Shown: positions 1-8,343, counted from the stretch's first letter. The stretch: 44,403 bases of DNA from Synechococcus sp. MU1642 (GCF_020514115.1 NZ_VTKZ01000014.1:1-44403), one strand, 5' to 3'. Numbers and translations: made by a program. Notes: a model not told the origin generated them from the letters alone.

Positions 1-123
1 ACCTTCTACACCAAGAACATCCTTCTGAATGAAGGTCTGCGTGCCTGGATGGCACCGGCTGACCAGCCGCACGAAAACTTCGTCTTCCCTGAAGAGGTTC
101 TGCCCCGCGGCAACGCCCTCTGA
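1..123 (+). CDS. psbD: Photosystem II D2 protein, C-terminal fragment
   Basis: The first 40 codons read in frame from base 1 to TGA at 121-123. They end in the characteristic D2 tail, with [20 protein letters not shown] as the last residues. D2 is the thylakoid-membrane reaction-centre subunit that pairs with D1 and binds P680, pheophytin and the QB-side cofactors. Only the lumenal C-terminal tail lies in the window and the gene continues to the left. A strong terminator follows within 25 bp, so this is the end of its transcript (psbD alone or psbDC; the order cannot be seen). Identification is very secure because this tail is almost invariant in cyanobacteria. Confidence 0.97.
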
Positions 124-145
124 TCGCGGAGTCGACGTTTCCTTC

Positions 146-170
146 AACCGCCCGACAGGGCGGTTTTTTT
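146..170 (+). terminator. Rho-independent terminator of psbD
   Basis: A perfect 8-bp stem (AACCGCCC at 146-153 and GGGCGGTT at 158-165) with a GACA loop is followed by a T run to 170. It lies 22 bp after the psbD stop. The T run is only on the plus strand, so it does not obviously terminate the leftward gene ending at 173. Confidence 0.9.
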
Positions 171-172
171 GT

Positions 173-982
173 TCAGTTTTCGGCTGAATTAGTGCCCAGA
201 CGCAAGGTGAGATCAATGCAGTTGCATTGATCGAGCAGCGCTCGCAGAAGTGCATCGATCAGCAAAATAATGCCAAGCAGCTCCAAGGCTTCCTCCAAGC
301 CTGTGATGGCCCCGTACCACGGGCTATGCAGGCGGATCAGGCTGGATCGAACGGCGAAACTGCCCACCATTTCCATGCCGATGGCACCGCCGATGTAAAC
401 GGCACCAGATCGCAGCAACCGTGATGCTGTTGCTCTGGAGAGCGAGCCGAGGAGGCGGCGAAAGCGCCATAGCAGGATGAGGACAAGGACGGCATAGGGC
501 ACCACCCAGGTGGATGCCAGGGCTGGGTGCACCTGGTGCCTGAGCCCTGGAATGATCAGGATCTCGTGGATCTGAAGGGCTTCGTCGAGTGCCAGAAAGA
601 TAAAAATCTTCGACAGCAAACGCCAGTCTTGGGCTGCGATGTGATCGCTGCTTTGCCCCAGTCGTCGCATCAACAAGGCCGCTATCAGCAACAGCGCGCT
701 GCTGAACAGGGTGGGCAGGTTGAGCTCCCGGTCCATGTTGAGGCTGTCGAGCCAATGCTTCTCCGCCCCGAAGCCGTAAATGCCCACTTGCACGACGCTG
801 TGGGCCACCAAAAGCCCTGCGGTGATGGCCATCAGAAGTTGGCGAATCGATCTTGGCGTGAGGGGAATGATTCCGATCTGGCTTGGATCCGTTGCAGTGG
901 GTTGCTGAATCACGGTTGGCTTGTGCGGAGGATGAACCCCGGTCTCAGACTCCGGTTCTAAACCTCTGCTTAACCTGCGCAT
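173..982 (-). CDS. Multi-pass membrane protein of unknown function (paralogue of 26002-26715)
   Basis: 269 codons from ATG at 982. About six hydrophobic segments are visible. Conserved polar motifs sit in or next to them: a LNLPTLF block, a DWRLLSKIFIFLALDEALQIHE-like region (LDEALQIHE), HPALASTWVVPY, and GLEEALELLG near the C-terminus. The same blocks in the same order occur in the AT-rich gene at 26002-26715, so the two are paralogues. That paralogue begins next to the TPRSIRQ region here, about 35 residues into this ORF, so the true start may be downstream; a GTG at 913 (residue 24) is one option. I do not recognise a named family. The acidic/His motifs within membrane segments could be catalytic or metal-binding, which is inference. 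It is divergent from the membrane gene at 1001. Confidence 0.8.
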   Translation of the reverse strand: MRRLSRGLEPESETGVHPPHKPTVIQQPTATDPSQIGIIPLTPRSIRQLLMAITAGLLVAHSVVQVGIYGFGAEKHWLDSLNMDRELNLPTLFSSALLLIAALLMRRLGQSSDHIAAQDWRLLSKIFIFLALDEALQIHEILIIPGLRHQVHPALASTWVVPYAVLVLILLWRFRRLLGSLSRATASRLLRSGAVYIGGAIGMEMVGSFAVRSSLIRLHSPWYGAITGLEEALELLGIILLIDALLRALLDQCNCIDLTLRLGTNSAEN

Positions 983-1000
983 CGCGTAAGAGTCGGTTCG

Positions 1001-1960
1001 GTGGCATTGATCTACACACGGGGTCGCGCTCTTAAGACCGCCATTACCGGTTTGTTTGTAGTCGTTGCCGCAGCGTCACTGCTGACGGTGTTGGTGCAAC
1101 TGGTTTTCGCGGCCTCGGGCGGACCGCCCCTGGATCCCGGCTGGGGGGTCATAGCTGGGGTGAGCACGGCGGTGGCAATCTGGACCACCCGTTCTCAGTG
1201 GCTGTTGCGGTTGCTGTCGGTTGCCGATCCATGGGCCCATCAGAGCCGCACCAGAGCGGTGTGGGGTCTGCTGGCGCTTGTGGTTTTGTTGGTTGTGGGC
1301 TTGAAGACCGGCTCGCCGGACCGTGACGCCTACAAAAACCTGGTGTTTGGTGAGGGGGGCCTGGTGGAGTGGAGCCAAGTGCTGGTCCTGGTGCTCGCCA
1401 CCCGGGCAGCCTGGTTGATCGGCGCCGATTTGAATGCGCGTTTGCAGGAACGCCGACCCGGGCGTTTGTTCCAGTGCGGCGCCGCATGTCTAGCCCTGGT
1501 CTTGATGGAGGAGCTCGCCTGGGGGCAGGTGATTTTCAGTTGGCGGACTCCGCCCTTGTTGAACGAGATCAACGCGCAGCACGAGACGACCCTGCACAAC
1601 ATCGGTTGGTTACAGGATCGACTGGATGTGGGCACCTTCCTGGCGACCCTTGGGGTTTTGGCTGTTGTGGTTCTGGCACCTCGTTGGATGCGAGTTCTTA
1701 CAACGAACTGGTCTGAATCGATGGCGGCCGTGACCCGGGCCCTCACGCCAGCTTTCTACAGCTGGCCGTTGTTCATGGCCGTTTCCGCACTCGCGTTTTG
1801 CATTGCCACTCGCACCTTCTCCGATCTGATCCTCAATCGGGATCAGGAGTGGGGTGAGCTGGTGCTCTATGCATCTCTCCTCCTCTTGCTTCTACGGACG
1901 CGAGTTCTGTTGGGTGCGGTGGAACCTCAAGCTCCTGATTGCGATGTAGAGGATCCTTAA
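1001..1960 (+). CDS. Multi-pass membrane protein with EExxWGQ motif, unknown function
   Basis: 319 codons from a GTG start, with about eight hydrophobic segments. The recognisable feature is a MEELAWGQ motif (around residue 170) followed by WRTPPLLNEINAQHETTLHN. The pattern E-E-x-x-W-G-Q, then N-x-Q-x-E, then LHN, recurs in uncharacterised bacterial membrane proteins I have seen near glycosyltransferase genes; I cannot attach a function. It starts only 18 bp from the longest possible start of the divergent neighbour and ends 27 bp before the DUF2079-like gene, so it probably heads a two-gene rightward unit. The conserved Glu, Gln and His residues in a hydrophobic setting suggest an intramembrane enzyme or binding site (inference). 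Confidence 0.78.
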   Translation: MALIYTRGRALKTAITGLFVVVAAASLLTVLVQLVFAASGGPPLDPGWGVIAGVSTAVAIWTTRSQWLLRLLSVADPWAHQSRTRAVWGLLALVVLLVVGLKTGSPDRDAYKNLVFGEGGLVEWSQVLVLVLATRAAWLIGADLNARLQERRPGRLFQCGAACLALVLMEELAWGQVIFSWRTPPLLNEINAQHETTLHNIGWLQDRLDVGTFLATLGVLAVVVLAPRWMRVLTTNWSESMAAVTRALTPAFYSWPLFMAVSALAFCIATRTFSDLILNRDQEWGELVLYASLLLLLLRTRVLLGAVEPQAPDCDVEDP

Positions 1961-1987
1961 CCTTCCTCTATTGGACGTCAGGTTTGC

Positions 1988-3616
1988 ATGAGCGATCCCA
2001 GCGCATCTGCTGCCCCATCCCGAGGTTCGATGCCAGCTCCGGTGGTGATCCTGGCAGCTGGATTTTTTTTGGCATGTCTGACCATTCAGGTCTGGCGGCT
2101 CGAGAGCCTTAGTGCCACCTATGACCAGGCCCTCTTCCTGCAAGAGCTCTGGTCAACGGCGCGGGGGCGGCCCTTTGAAAGTAGTTTGTCATCAGTGCTG
2201 TCCGCCGCTGTGAAAGTGGGCGGTGAGCTGCCGTCGGTGAGTTATCTCCACCTTGGTCAGCATGCCAATTTCCTCACGCTTTTGATTGCACCTTTGGTGC
2301 TTCTGCTCGGCAGCTGGGCGCTCCCACTGGTGCAGGTCTCTCTGTTGACTGCAGCAGGTTTGGTGCTTTGGCGGATTGCTGCCCGGCGACTGCCGGAGTC
2401 ACTGGCGATCCGGATTACCGCCGCTTTTTACCTCAGTGGTGCTGTGATCGGCCCAGCCCTTGAAAACTTTCACGATCTGATCTGGTTTCCCCTGCTCGGG
2501 TTCCTTGTGGTAGAGGCACTCCTGGAGCAGCACAACCGTCAGCTCATTCTTTCCGCAGTGATGTTGTTGTTGGTTCGGGAAGACAGCGGGCTGGTGTTGT
2601 TCTCCTTGGGGCTTTGGGCATTGGTTCGTCAGCCCGCCGCTCGCTTGAAGGGTGTCGGCTTGATGGCGGGGTCGTTCTTCTGGGTCTTGCTGGTCACCGG
2701 ATGGATCCAGCCGGCGGTTGATTCATCGTTATCCGATCGCTTTCTCCAGGAGAAGTTTGGTCATTTGGTGGATGACGTTTCGGGCGGCACCCTCTCGGTA
2801 CTGGTTGCGATGTTGCGGAATCCACTGGCGGTTCTGCAGGCGATCCTTTCTCCCCCTGGAGCAACACTTGGTTTCCTGCTGGCCCTCAGTCTTCCTCTGC
2901 TGTTGATCCCGTTGCTGTCGGCCGATTCAGCTCTGTTGGTGGCCGTTCCTCTTTTTATCGCTTTAGTTTCGCAAGGGCGCTCGGCGCTGTCTGTGACGCT
3001 TCGCTATGTGTTGGCCCTGGTTCCTGGCCTTTATCTGGGCTCAGTTCTCTGGTGGCAGCGCCATGCATCGGTTTGGTCTATGCCTTGGATCCGTCGCTGC
3101 TGGTTTGGTGCTTTGGCGCTTGGTTTAACGCTCACCTTGGTGGCGAATCCCCATCGCAGCTTGTCGGCCCTCGTGCCCGATAGTTTTTCGCCTTGGGTTC
3201 ATGTGTCTCCCGCGGCGATGCTCGAACGCCGTGCTGCATTAAGTGAAGCTGTGGCCTTGATCCCTGAGCAGGCCAGTGTCTCTGCCGATACGTCCGTGCT
3301 GCCCTGGCTGGCGCAACGAGAGATTCTGATTCGTTTCCCGATGTCCACGCAATATCTCGATCGTGCTGGAGAGCCTCAGTCGGTTGATTGGGTGGTGGCC
3401 TTCCCCGGTTACTACACACCGTTGGCACCGGTGTTCAAGCTCGAGCGCAATCTGCAACGCTGGATTGGCCGCAAGCTTTCAAAACTTGTTGCGACTGGGG
3501 ATTATCAGCTGGTGCACTGTCATGAGGGGGCAGTGGTCTTGAAGAGGGTTTCAACTCAGGGCGGAACATCCGCTGAAGCTGCACTCGATCCTCGTTCCTG
3601 TTCGTGGTTGAACTGA
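1988..3616 (+). CDS. DUF2079-like polytopic membrane protein
   Basis: 542 codons from ATG. The N-terminal ~430 residues are strongly hydrophobic (ten or more segments). An early loop reads ATYDQALFLQELWSTARGRP, later comes HLGQHANFLTLLIAPL, then ENFHDLIWFPLL and REDSGLVLF. This order (Y/F-D-x-x-x-F/L, H-x-x-x/F-L-L-A-P, E-x-F-H, R-E-D) matches DUF2079, a GT-C-like family of predicted membrane proteins with no established substrate. The ~110-residue C-terminal part is soluble (IPEQASVSADTSVLPWLAQR), as in other DUF2079 proteins. It follows the 1001-1960 gene closely and is convergent with the glycosyltransferase operon on the other strand. A role in surface-polysaccharide or lipid-linked sugar metabolism is inferred from family resemblance and location. 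Confidence 0.8.
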   Translation: MSDPSASAAPSRGSMPAPVVILAAGFFLACLTIQVWRLESLSATYDQALFLQELWSTARGRPFESSLSSVLSAAVKVGGELPSVSYLHLGQHANFLTLLIAPLVLLLGSWALPLVQVSLLTAAGLVLWRIAARRLPESLAIRITAAFYLSGAVIGPALENFHDLIWFPLLGFLVVEALLEQHNRQLILSAVMLLLVREDSGLVLFSLGLWALVRQPAARLKGVGLMAGSFFWVLLVTGWIQPAVDSSLSDRFLQEKFGHLVDDVSGGTLSVLVAMLRNPLAVLQAILSPPGATLGFLLALSLPLLLIPLLSADSALLVAVPLFIALVSQGRSALSVTLRYVLALVPGLYLGSVLWWQRHASVWSMPWIRRCWFGALALGLTLTLVANPHRSLSALVPDSFSPWVHVSPAAMLERRAALSEAVALIPEQASVSADTSVLPWLAQREILIRFPMSTQYLDRAGEPQSVDWVVAFPGYYTPLAPVFKLERNLQRWIGRKLSKLVATGDYQLVHCHEGAVVLKRVSTQGGTSAEAALDPRSCSWLN

Positions 3617-3656
3617 CCTTTGTCCTCTTTCCCGGCACGAACGTTGTGGATCGGAA

Positions 3657-5192
3657 TTAAAAATTCTCTGGCAACCCCTCAATCGGAAGCAGGTAAGTTT
3701 GCTTTCGTGGATCAATCCAGGCGCCTGAGCTGGAAGCTGCCAGCTTTTCAAGCATCGTGCGCCGTTCTTTTGGCAGTGGGCTGTAGGTCTCTTCCCAGCG
3801 GAAGCCACCTGTGATGTGACTGGCTCCGGCGCGTTTCAACTTCGCGATGCGTTCCGGGGTGAGCTTCTTGTTTGAGATCAGCCAGCCCTGTCGTTGGGCC
3901 AGATTGAGCAGTGTCGGGTCGGGCCCTGTGACACTCACGATTCGGGCTTCGGACGGGAGTTCGCGGCGGATGGTGTCTGCAACTGGCATCCAGATGCTGC
4001 TCTGCCGTGCCTCTACAGCCCAGTAATCGAATGACAGCACCATCAAGCTGGTGAGGACTGCGAGGCTTAGCAACGTCTGAACCAGCCAGCGTCGCTGTTT
4101 GGATTGCCAGATTTGCCATCCCAGTCCCACCAATGGGGAGCTGAACAGCAACAAAGGGAACTGGTAGTACTCATGCACGGTGCTTGATTTCATCGTGGCC
4201 ATGGTGCAGAGCAGCAATCCGATTACGCCTCCCAGGGCGATGCGCCCTCCCCCGAGCCGCCAGCTTCGAATGCTGCCGATCACGAGGAAGGGAATCCCCA
4301 CCAAAACCAATGCGCGCAGCCCGGTTCGGATGCCAAGGTTGACCCAGCTCGAGAGATCCAGCACCAACGCGATGTTGCTGCGATCACTCTCCGCTCCCCA
4401 GAAGCCGAAGGTCAGACCGCTGGCTTCCCCCAATTGATAAGCGTGCAGATACCAGGCGGACGTCATGGCCAGGGCCGTTGCGGTGTAGACCCAGAACCAT
4501 GGATTAAGCAGCAAACGCCTGATCCGTTGCAGCATCTGTTGAGGAGATTCAGCTGCTGCTTGGGGTGATGGGGTGAGCTGCACCATCAGCAGGGGCAGTC
4601 CCAGCCAAAGCAGTGGAATCACCTTGATCAGACCAGCGGTGGTGAAGCACATCCAGCTCAGGGCCAGGGCCCAGGGCAGCCGTCGTTCACGCCAGAGGCT
4701 CAGGCTCTCCAGGGCTCCTGCGGCACAGAGCAGCAAAAGGGCTTCGGCCTGAAAGGTGCGTCCGAAATACACCCCCAAAGGTGCGATGGCAAAGGCCAGG
4801 CCCGCCCACCAACCGGCTTCGGGGTTGAACCAACGTCGGCCCAGGCGCATCACCAGCCAGATAGTCAGTGCGCTGCAGAGCACTGATAGACCGCGACCCA
4901 GCCATTCCTGCACGCCCATCAGGTTGTAAAGGCGGCTCACCAGGTAGGGGTAGAGCGGAAATTCCGATTCCACAAAGCCGGCACTTGCACCGCCCCAATC
5001 GACCTGCGGCATCCAGATCGGTGTGCCTGCCTGGCTGAAATGCCTGGCCATGGCTGCAGTGTCGGCCTGCCGCCAGCTGTGAACGCCGACCACTGGCATC
5101 CAGATCTGCACCATCCGCAGCAGGCTTCCCAGGCCGATGGGCAGCCAGGTCGGCCTAGGGGCTGTTCCAGACAAATCGGGATGAGGCCGCAT
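3657..5192 (-). CDS. GT-C membrane glycosyltransferase (PMT/ArnT-like, GT39 type)
   Basis: 511 residues from the ATG at 5192; an earlier in-frame ATG at 5243 would run deep into the upstream gene. An N-terminal membrane anchor is followed by a large first loop with GVHSWRQADTAAMARHF (residues 37-53), whose Asp is the usual catalytic acid position of PMT/ArnT-type enzymes. Next come ESEFPLYPYL and about ten further membrane segments, then a soluble C-terminal domain. Such proteins move a sugar from a polyprenyl phosphate to an acceptor on the outer side of the cytoplasmic membrane. The start overlaps the 3' end of the GT2-GtrA gene by 38 bp, so translation is likely coupled. The acceptor and the sugar cannot be read from sequence. 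Confidence 0.85.
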   Translation of the reverse strand: MRPHPDLSGTAPRPTWLPIGLGSLLRMVQIWMPVVGVHSWRQADTAAMARHFSQAGTPIWMPQVDWGGASAGFVESEFPLYPYLVSRLYNLMGVQEWLGRGLSVLCSALTIWLVMRLGRRWFNPEAGWWAGLAFAIAPLGVYFGRTFQAEALLLLCAAGALESLSLWRERRLPWALALSWMCFTTAGLIKVIPLLWLGLPLLMVQLTPSPQAAAESPQQMLQRIRRLLLNPWFWVYTATALAMTSAWYLHAYQLGEASGLTFGFWGAESDRSNIALVLDLSSWVNLGIRTGLRALVLVGIPFLVIGSIRSWRLGGGRIALGGVIGLLLCTMATMKSSTVHEYYQFPLLLFSSPLVGLGWQIWQSKQRRWLVQTLLSLAVLTSLMVLSFDYWAVEARQSSIWMPVADTIRRELPSEARIVSVTGPDPTLLNLAQRQGWLISNKKLTPERIAKLKRAGASHITGGFRWEETYSPLPKERRTMLEKLAASSSGAWIDPRKQTYLLPIEGLPENF

Positions 5193-6285
5193 AGTTCCAG
5201 ACGTAGACGACAACAATGCCCGCCAGTTGGGCCCACAGTGCATTGGCCTGGATCAGGGTGTAAAAACTGGTTGCAAGGCCGACGTTGGCGAGCGCCGGTA
5301 GGGAGGCCACCAGTAGGAACTTCAGCAACCCTTGGATCAATTGCCGTCCGCTCTGGCGTCGGTCGCGGAAAGTGAGGGCGTTGTTTACAAGGTAGTTCGA
5401 GCTTGCGGCTGTAATCACGGCCACCGGAAGCGCCTGCTGAAACGCCAGGTTGAACAAGCTCATCAGCAGTGCTGTTGACAGCAGCTGAACCATCACCCCG
5501 GAAGCTCCCACAAGCCCGAAACTGATCGCCCGTCGCGGCAGCAGACGCAGGGTTGCGGTGTGAATCAGGGACACCATGAAGTCCCAGAGGATGGCGAGAT
5601 CGAGTTTGGAGCTGCCATGCAGCCGTGGCTGAAAGTTCAGTGGAATTTCTCCCACCTGCAGGCTGCCTTCGCTGATGGCCAGGAGCTCATAGAGGAATTT
5701 GAAGCCGTTGACGTCTACCTGCCGCACCAGCGGTAAGCAGCGGTTGAGGCGCAGCACGATGAAGCCGCTCATGCAATCGCTCAGGTGCCCATACGACCTG
5801 GGAAGACTCCATCGGGCCAGGCGGTTGGCGAGGGTGGAACCATCGGTGCGTCTATCGCTGAGCCCTCGGATTTCGGATTGGTCAAGGAAACGGCTCCCCG
5901 CTACGAGATCTAGCCCTTCTCGATTGAGGAACTGCACGGCCTCCACCACGGAGCCAGGTTCGTGCTGGCCATCGCTATCCATCACAACGGCGGTGGGATT
6001 GAGGGCTGCGATCAGGCCTTCTTTAATAGCGCTGGCAAGCCCGGAGCGTCCCACCCGTTGAATCATCCGGATCCTGGGGTCTTGGCGGGCGAGTGAGCGA
6101 ACTAGATCAGGGGTGCCATCCCGGGAATCGTCATCAACGACCAGGATCTCGATCGGATGCTCCGTCTCAAGACGGAGCAGGGATTCGATCACTTGGCGGA
6201 TCGAACCGCCCTCGTTGAAGGTGGGAAGCACAATCGACAGGCCGCTGTGGCTTGTCGCTCCTTCACGTTCCGAGGTGGACGACAC
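5155..6285 (-). CDS. Polyprenyl-phosphate glycosyltransferase (GT2) fused to GtrA-like membrane domain
   Basis: 376 residues from a GTG start. Residues 16-240 are a DPM1/DPMS-like GT2 domain: LSIVLPTFNEGGSI, VVDDDSRDGT (DDDS at 51-54) and MDSDGQHEPG (DSDGQ at 103-107). From about 245 to the end is a four-helix GtrA-like domain (RAISFGLVGASGVMVQLL, then SNYLVNNALTFRDRR, then VYVWNYAASSRFVW). The GT2 domain would charge a polyprenyl phosphate with a nucleotide-sugar on the cytoplasmic side; GtrA domains are proposed to help move the product across the membrane. It lies 23 bp after the ArnT-like gene and overlaps the next GT-C gene, making a three-gene operon in which this protein plausibly supplies the donor for both membrane transferases. 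Function by family is secure; sugar identity is unknown. Confidence 0.9.
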   Translation of the reverse strand: MSSTSEREGATSHSGLSIVLPTFNEGGSIRQVIESLLRLETEHPIEILVVDDDSRDGTPDLVRSLARQDPRIRMIQRVGRSGLASAIKEGLIAALNPTAVVMDSDGQHEPGSVVEAVQFLNREGLDLVAGSRFLDQSEIRGLSDRRTDGSTLANRLARWSLPRSYGHLSDCMSGFIVLRLNRCLPLVRQVDVNGFKFLYELLAISEGSLQVGEIPLNFQPRLHGSSKLDLAILWDFMVSLIHTATLRLLPRRAISFGLVGASGVMVQLLSTALLMSLFNLAFQQALPVAVITAASSNYLVNNALTFRDRRQSGRQLIQGLLKFLLVASLPALANVGLATSFYTLIQANALWAQLAGIVVVYVWNYAASSRFVWNSP

Positions 6286-6308
6286 AGTGTGCTCCAGTCG
6301 AAATCAGG

Positions 6309-7910
6309 TTACCGACAGTCGGCCAGCGTCCACCGCCCCGCTCGGCCTTCGACGATGCAACCCTCTTGGAGTTTGTCGCTTAAACGCCGGCTTGGGCCTT
6401 TTTTAAAACGACGGATGGGTTGTTCGGCATACCAGTTCAGGCTGGGGCGTTCGTCGTAACCCTTCAGCCTGATCTCACGTCCAGGGTTCGCTCTGGCTAA
6501 AGCTGCAACCGGTTGCACGGGCCAGGTTTCGTTGAGCTCCCATAGCCATAGGGGGGAGTGAAACAGCAGGGCCAACGCCGCCACGTTGCCGCAGCTCAGG
6601 CTCATCACCCCAAGGCGTCGTCGTTGCGGTGCGTCAGATCGCATCCACCATCCGCCGCCGCACCAGCCGAGGCCCAACACGGCCGCCAGGCTGCGATAGG
6701 GCGCCAAGGTGCTGCCAAGAAAGGTGAAGCTGCTTAGCCAGAGAAGAAGGAGCAAGAGCCCCAGCCCGCACCAGAACGAGGGAAGCCCTAACAGCAGCCA
6801 GCGGCATGGTGGCCTTGGGCTGTCGGGTGAATCTGATGCAGATGCGGGGGAGGATCGCTCTACCAGCCAGACCAACAGAGGAGCACAGAGGAGAGCGATG
6901 GGCAGCCAGAGTGGGTGGCTGTACCAGGGGAGCTGGGTGCGCAGCGGAAGAATGGCCCCGCCCAGGGTGACAAGGCAGGCCAGCGACCAGCGGCCCCAAC
7001 GGCTCTGACGGCGCCGCCAAGCCCAGATCAGGGCGAAGGGCAGCAGCGGCAGCCAGGGCCAGCCCCCCTCCAGTACTTCGATCACCGGGACCCGCCAGCC
7101 CAGATCACTTCCTTCTCCAGCATTCAAAAGAACCCTCCCGGCGCCATCTCCGCCCCACAGCCAGAGCGCCTGGCTCCCGCGGATGTAGGCATGCCAGAGA
7201 TGCCAGCCGATCCCCGGTGCCAGGCACAGCATCATTCCGCTGCAGGCTGCTGTGCGGTTGTTCCAGGCTTTCCATTCCTGGCCCCAGGCCAGCGCCAAGC
7301 CGCCGGCCACCACTGCCGGAACCAGCAGTGGGGCTTTAAGCAGGAGCATGGCGCTGGCCATCAGGCCGGCGAGTGCTCCCCAAAGTGCGCTGCAGCGGCT
7401 GCGGTTGAGCTGCAGCAGGGCCAGCCAGAACAGAGCCATGGCCGTCAGCTGGGTGCCATCAAGCATGGCCAGACGTCCGTGCCTGGCCACTGGCAACAGC
7501 GTCAGGAGGATCGCGCTGGTGGCGAGGGCGCTAGAGCGATCCCCCGGTCGCAACACCCATTGCAGCCAGCCTCCCAGGGGCACCACCAGACATGACAGCA
7601 ATGCAGGAATCAGACGGACCGTCCACTCCGAGGGGAGTTGGTCGGGTCTGGTTGTTGCACTGATCACGAGGGCGATCAGGCTGTGCAGACCAGGGGCTTT
7701 GTTGAGGTAAGGCTTGTCCCAGAGGGTGGGTAGCAACGGGGCGCCCCCGAGCCCGTGGCGGAATTCCAAGGACACCCGGGCCACGGTGGCTTCATCGAAG
7801 TCCCGCAGGGGCAGATCACCGAGGCCGATCAGGGCCAGAACAGCAGCGGCTAAGCCGAGCCCTGCCAATGCGATCCAGGGGGCTGCCTTTTGAGCTGAGC
7901 CGGAGCGCAT
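6309..7910 (-). CDS. ArnT-like membrane glycosyltransferase (GT39/GT83 type)
   Basis: 533 residues from ATG. The first periplasmic loop has LRDFDEATVARVSLEFRHG (DFDE at 37-40), then LLPTLWDKPYLNKAPGLHSL. The D-x-D/E pair and the P-x-L-x-x-x-x-Y-x-N-K-x-P-x-x-x-x-L signature are those of undecaprenyl-phosphate aminoarabinose transferase-like enzymes. About twelve membrane segments precede a short soluble tail. It is the first gene of the leftward operon with the GT2-GtrA and second GT-C genes. In cyanobacteria the acceptor is not known; lipid A-core, O-antigen or a surface protein are all possible. The actual ArnT reaction (Ara4N to lipid A) should not be assumed. Confidence 0.87.
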   Translation of the reverse strand: MRSGSAQKAAPWIALAGLGLAAAVLALIGLGDLPLRDFDEATVARVSLEFRHGLGGAPLLPTLWDKPYLNKAPGLHSLIALVISATTRPDQLPSEWTVRLIPALLSCLVVPLGGWLQWVLRPGDRSSALATSAILLTLLPVARHGRLAMLDGTQLTAMALFWLALLQLNRSRCSALWGALAGLMASAMLLLKAPLLVPAVVAGGLALAWGQEWKAWNNRTAACSGMMLCLAPGIGWHLWHAYIRGSQALWLWGGDGAGRVLLNAGEGSDLGWRVPVIEVLEGGWPWLPLLPFALIWAWRRRQSRWGRWSLACLVTLGGAILPLRTQLPWYSHPLWLPIALLCAPLLVWLVERSSPASASDSPDSPRPPCRWLLLGLPSFWCGLGLLLLLLWLSSFTFLGSTLAPYRSLAAVLGLGWCGGGWWMRSDAPQRRRLGVMSLSCGNVAALALLFHSPLWLWELNETWPVQPVAALARANPGREIRLKGYDERPSLNWYAEQPIRRFKKGPSRRLSDKLQEGCIVEGRAGRWTLADCR

Positions 7911-8053
7911 GGGTGCCCCTCGTTACGTCAAAAACTGAGTATGGTCCGGGTGTACAGGATGCAGCGGCGTGGAATGGTGAATCCTTCCTTCGGGAGGCGG
8001 TCACCCTTCCGAAGGCGTTGCCGGCATTCACAATCCTTCAGGAGGAGGTGTCC

Positions 8054-8107
8054 ATGATTTCCAGTTGTTCGATTCAGGGTCTGCTGATCGCGGAGAACGC
8101 CGGCTGA
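8054..8107 (+). CDS. Possible 17-residue micro-ORF with strong Shine-Dalgarno
   Basis: ATG at 8054 lies 5 nt after an unusually good ribosome-binding sequence (AGGAGGAGG in 8040-8048). It opens a 17-codon frame, MISSCSIQGLLIAENAG, ending in TGA at 8105-8107. It is in the 433-bp gap between the leftward ArnT-like gene and the first porin. Two stable hairpins follow. There is no homologue I recognise. It could be a leader peptide, the coding part of a small dual RNA, or chance; the ribosome-binding site is the main argument. Confidence 0.35.
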   Translation: MISSCSIQGLLIAENAG

Positions 8108-8129
8108 ACGGCGCCTTCTGATTGATCAT

Positions 8130-8189
8130 CCGGTTCCGCGGCAAAAGCGGACCCGGCGAGAGCCCCCGCCCGGTTTGCCGAGCGGGGGC
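8130..8189 (+). other. Two stable hairpins downstream of the micro-ORF
   Basis: First hairpin 8130-8156: CCGG outer and TCCGC/GCGGA inner pairs around a GGCAAAA loop. Second hairpin 8162-8189: perfect 8-bp stem GCCCCCGC / GCGGGGGC around CCGGTTTGCCGA. There is no T run after the second stem, so it is not a canonical terminator, though it could end or stabilise a short transcript covering the 17-codon ORF. The rest of the 7911-8343 gap shows only a TATGGT candidate -10 box at 7940-7945 and the porin leader. Confidence 0.45.
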
Positions 8190-8303
8190 ATCGTTCATGT
8201 AGGGGAAATTTGCCGAGGCTTAAACGGTATCTGTGGATACATGTCGATGTAAGCACCGGCACAAGCTTCATTGGATAACGAGTGACCAGCCCTCAAAATC
8301 CGG

Positions 8304-8323
8304 ATTGGCGTAGTAGCGCCAAT
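8304..8323 (+). promoter_or_regulatory. Leader hairpin just upstream of porin A ribosome-binding site
   Basis: A perfect 7-bp inverted repeat, ATTGGCG (8304-8310) and CGCCAAT (8317-8323), has a 6-nt loop. It sits 5 nt before the GTGTGAGGA element and 20 nt before the porin start codon. Its position suggests an mRNA leader structure that presents the ribosome-binding region; as DNA it could also be an operator. No equivalent perfect hairpin is seen in front of the second porin. Confidence 0.45.
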
Positions 8324-8328
8324 TTCCT

Positions 8329-8337
8329 GTGTGAGGA
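8329..8337 (+). promoter_or_regulatory. Predicted Yfr1 sRNA pairing site overlapping porin A RBS
   Basis: GTGTGAGGA at 8329-8337 serves as the Shine-Dalgarno region (GAGGA, 6 nt before ATG 8344). It is the exact reverse complement of UCCUCACAC, the core of the ultra-conserved motif of the cyanobacterial small RNA Yfr1. Yfr1 is known to repress som porin mRNAs in Prochlorococcus by pairing at the start region. The pairing here is inferred from sequence only; the yfr1 gene itself is not in this window. Confidence 0.6.
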
Positions 8338-8343
8338 ATTCAA

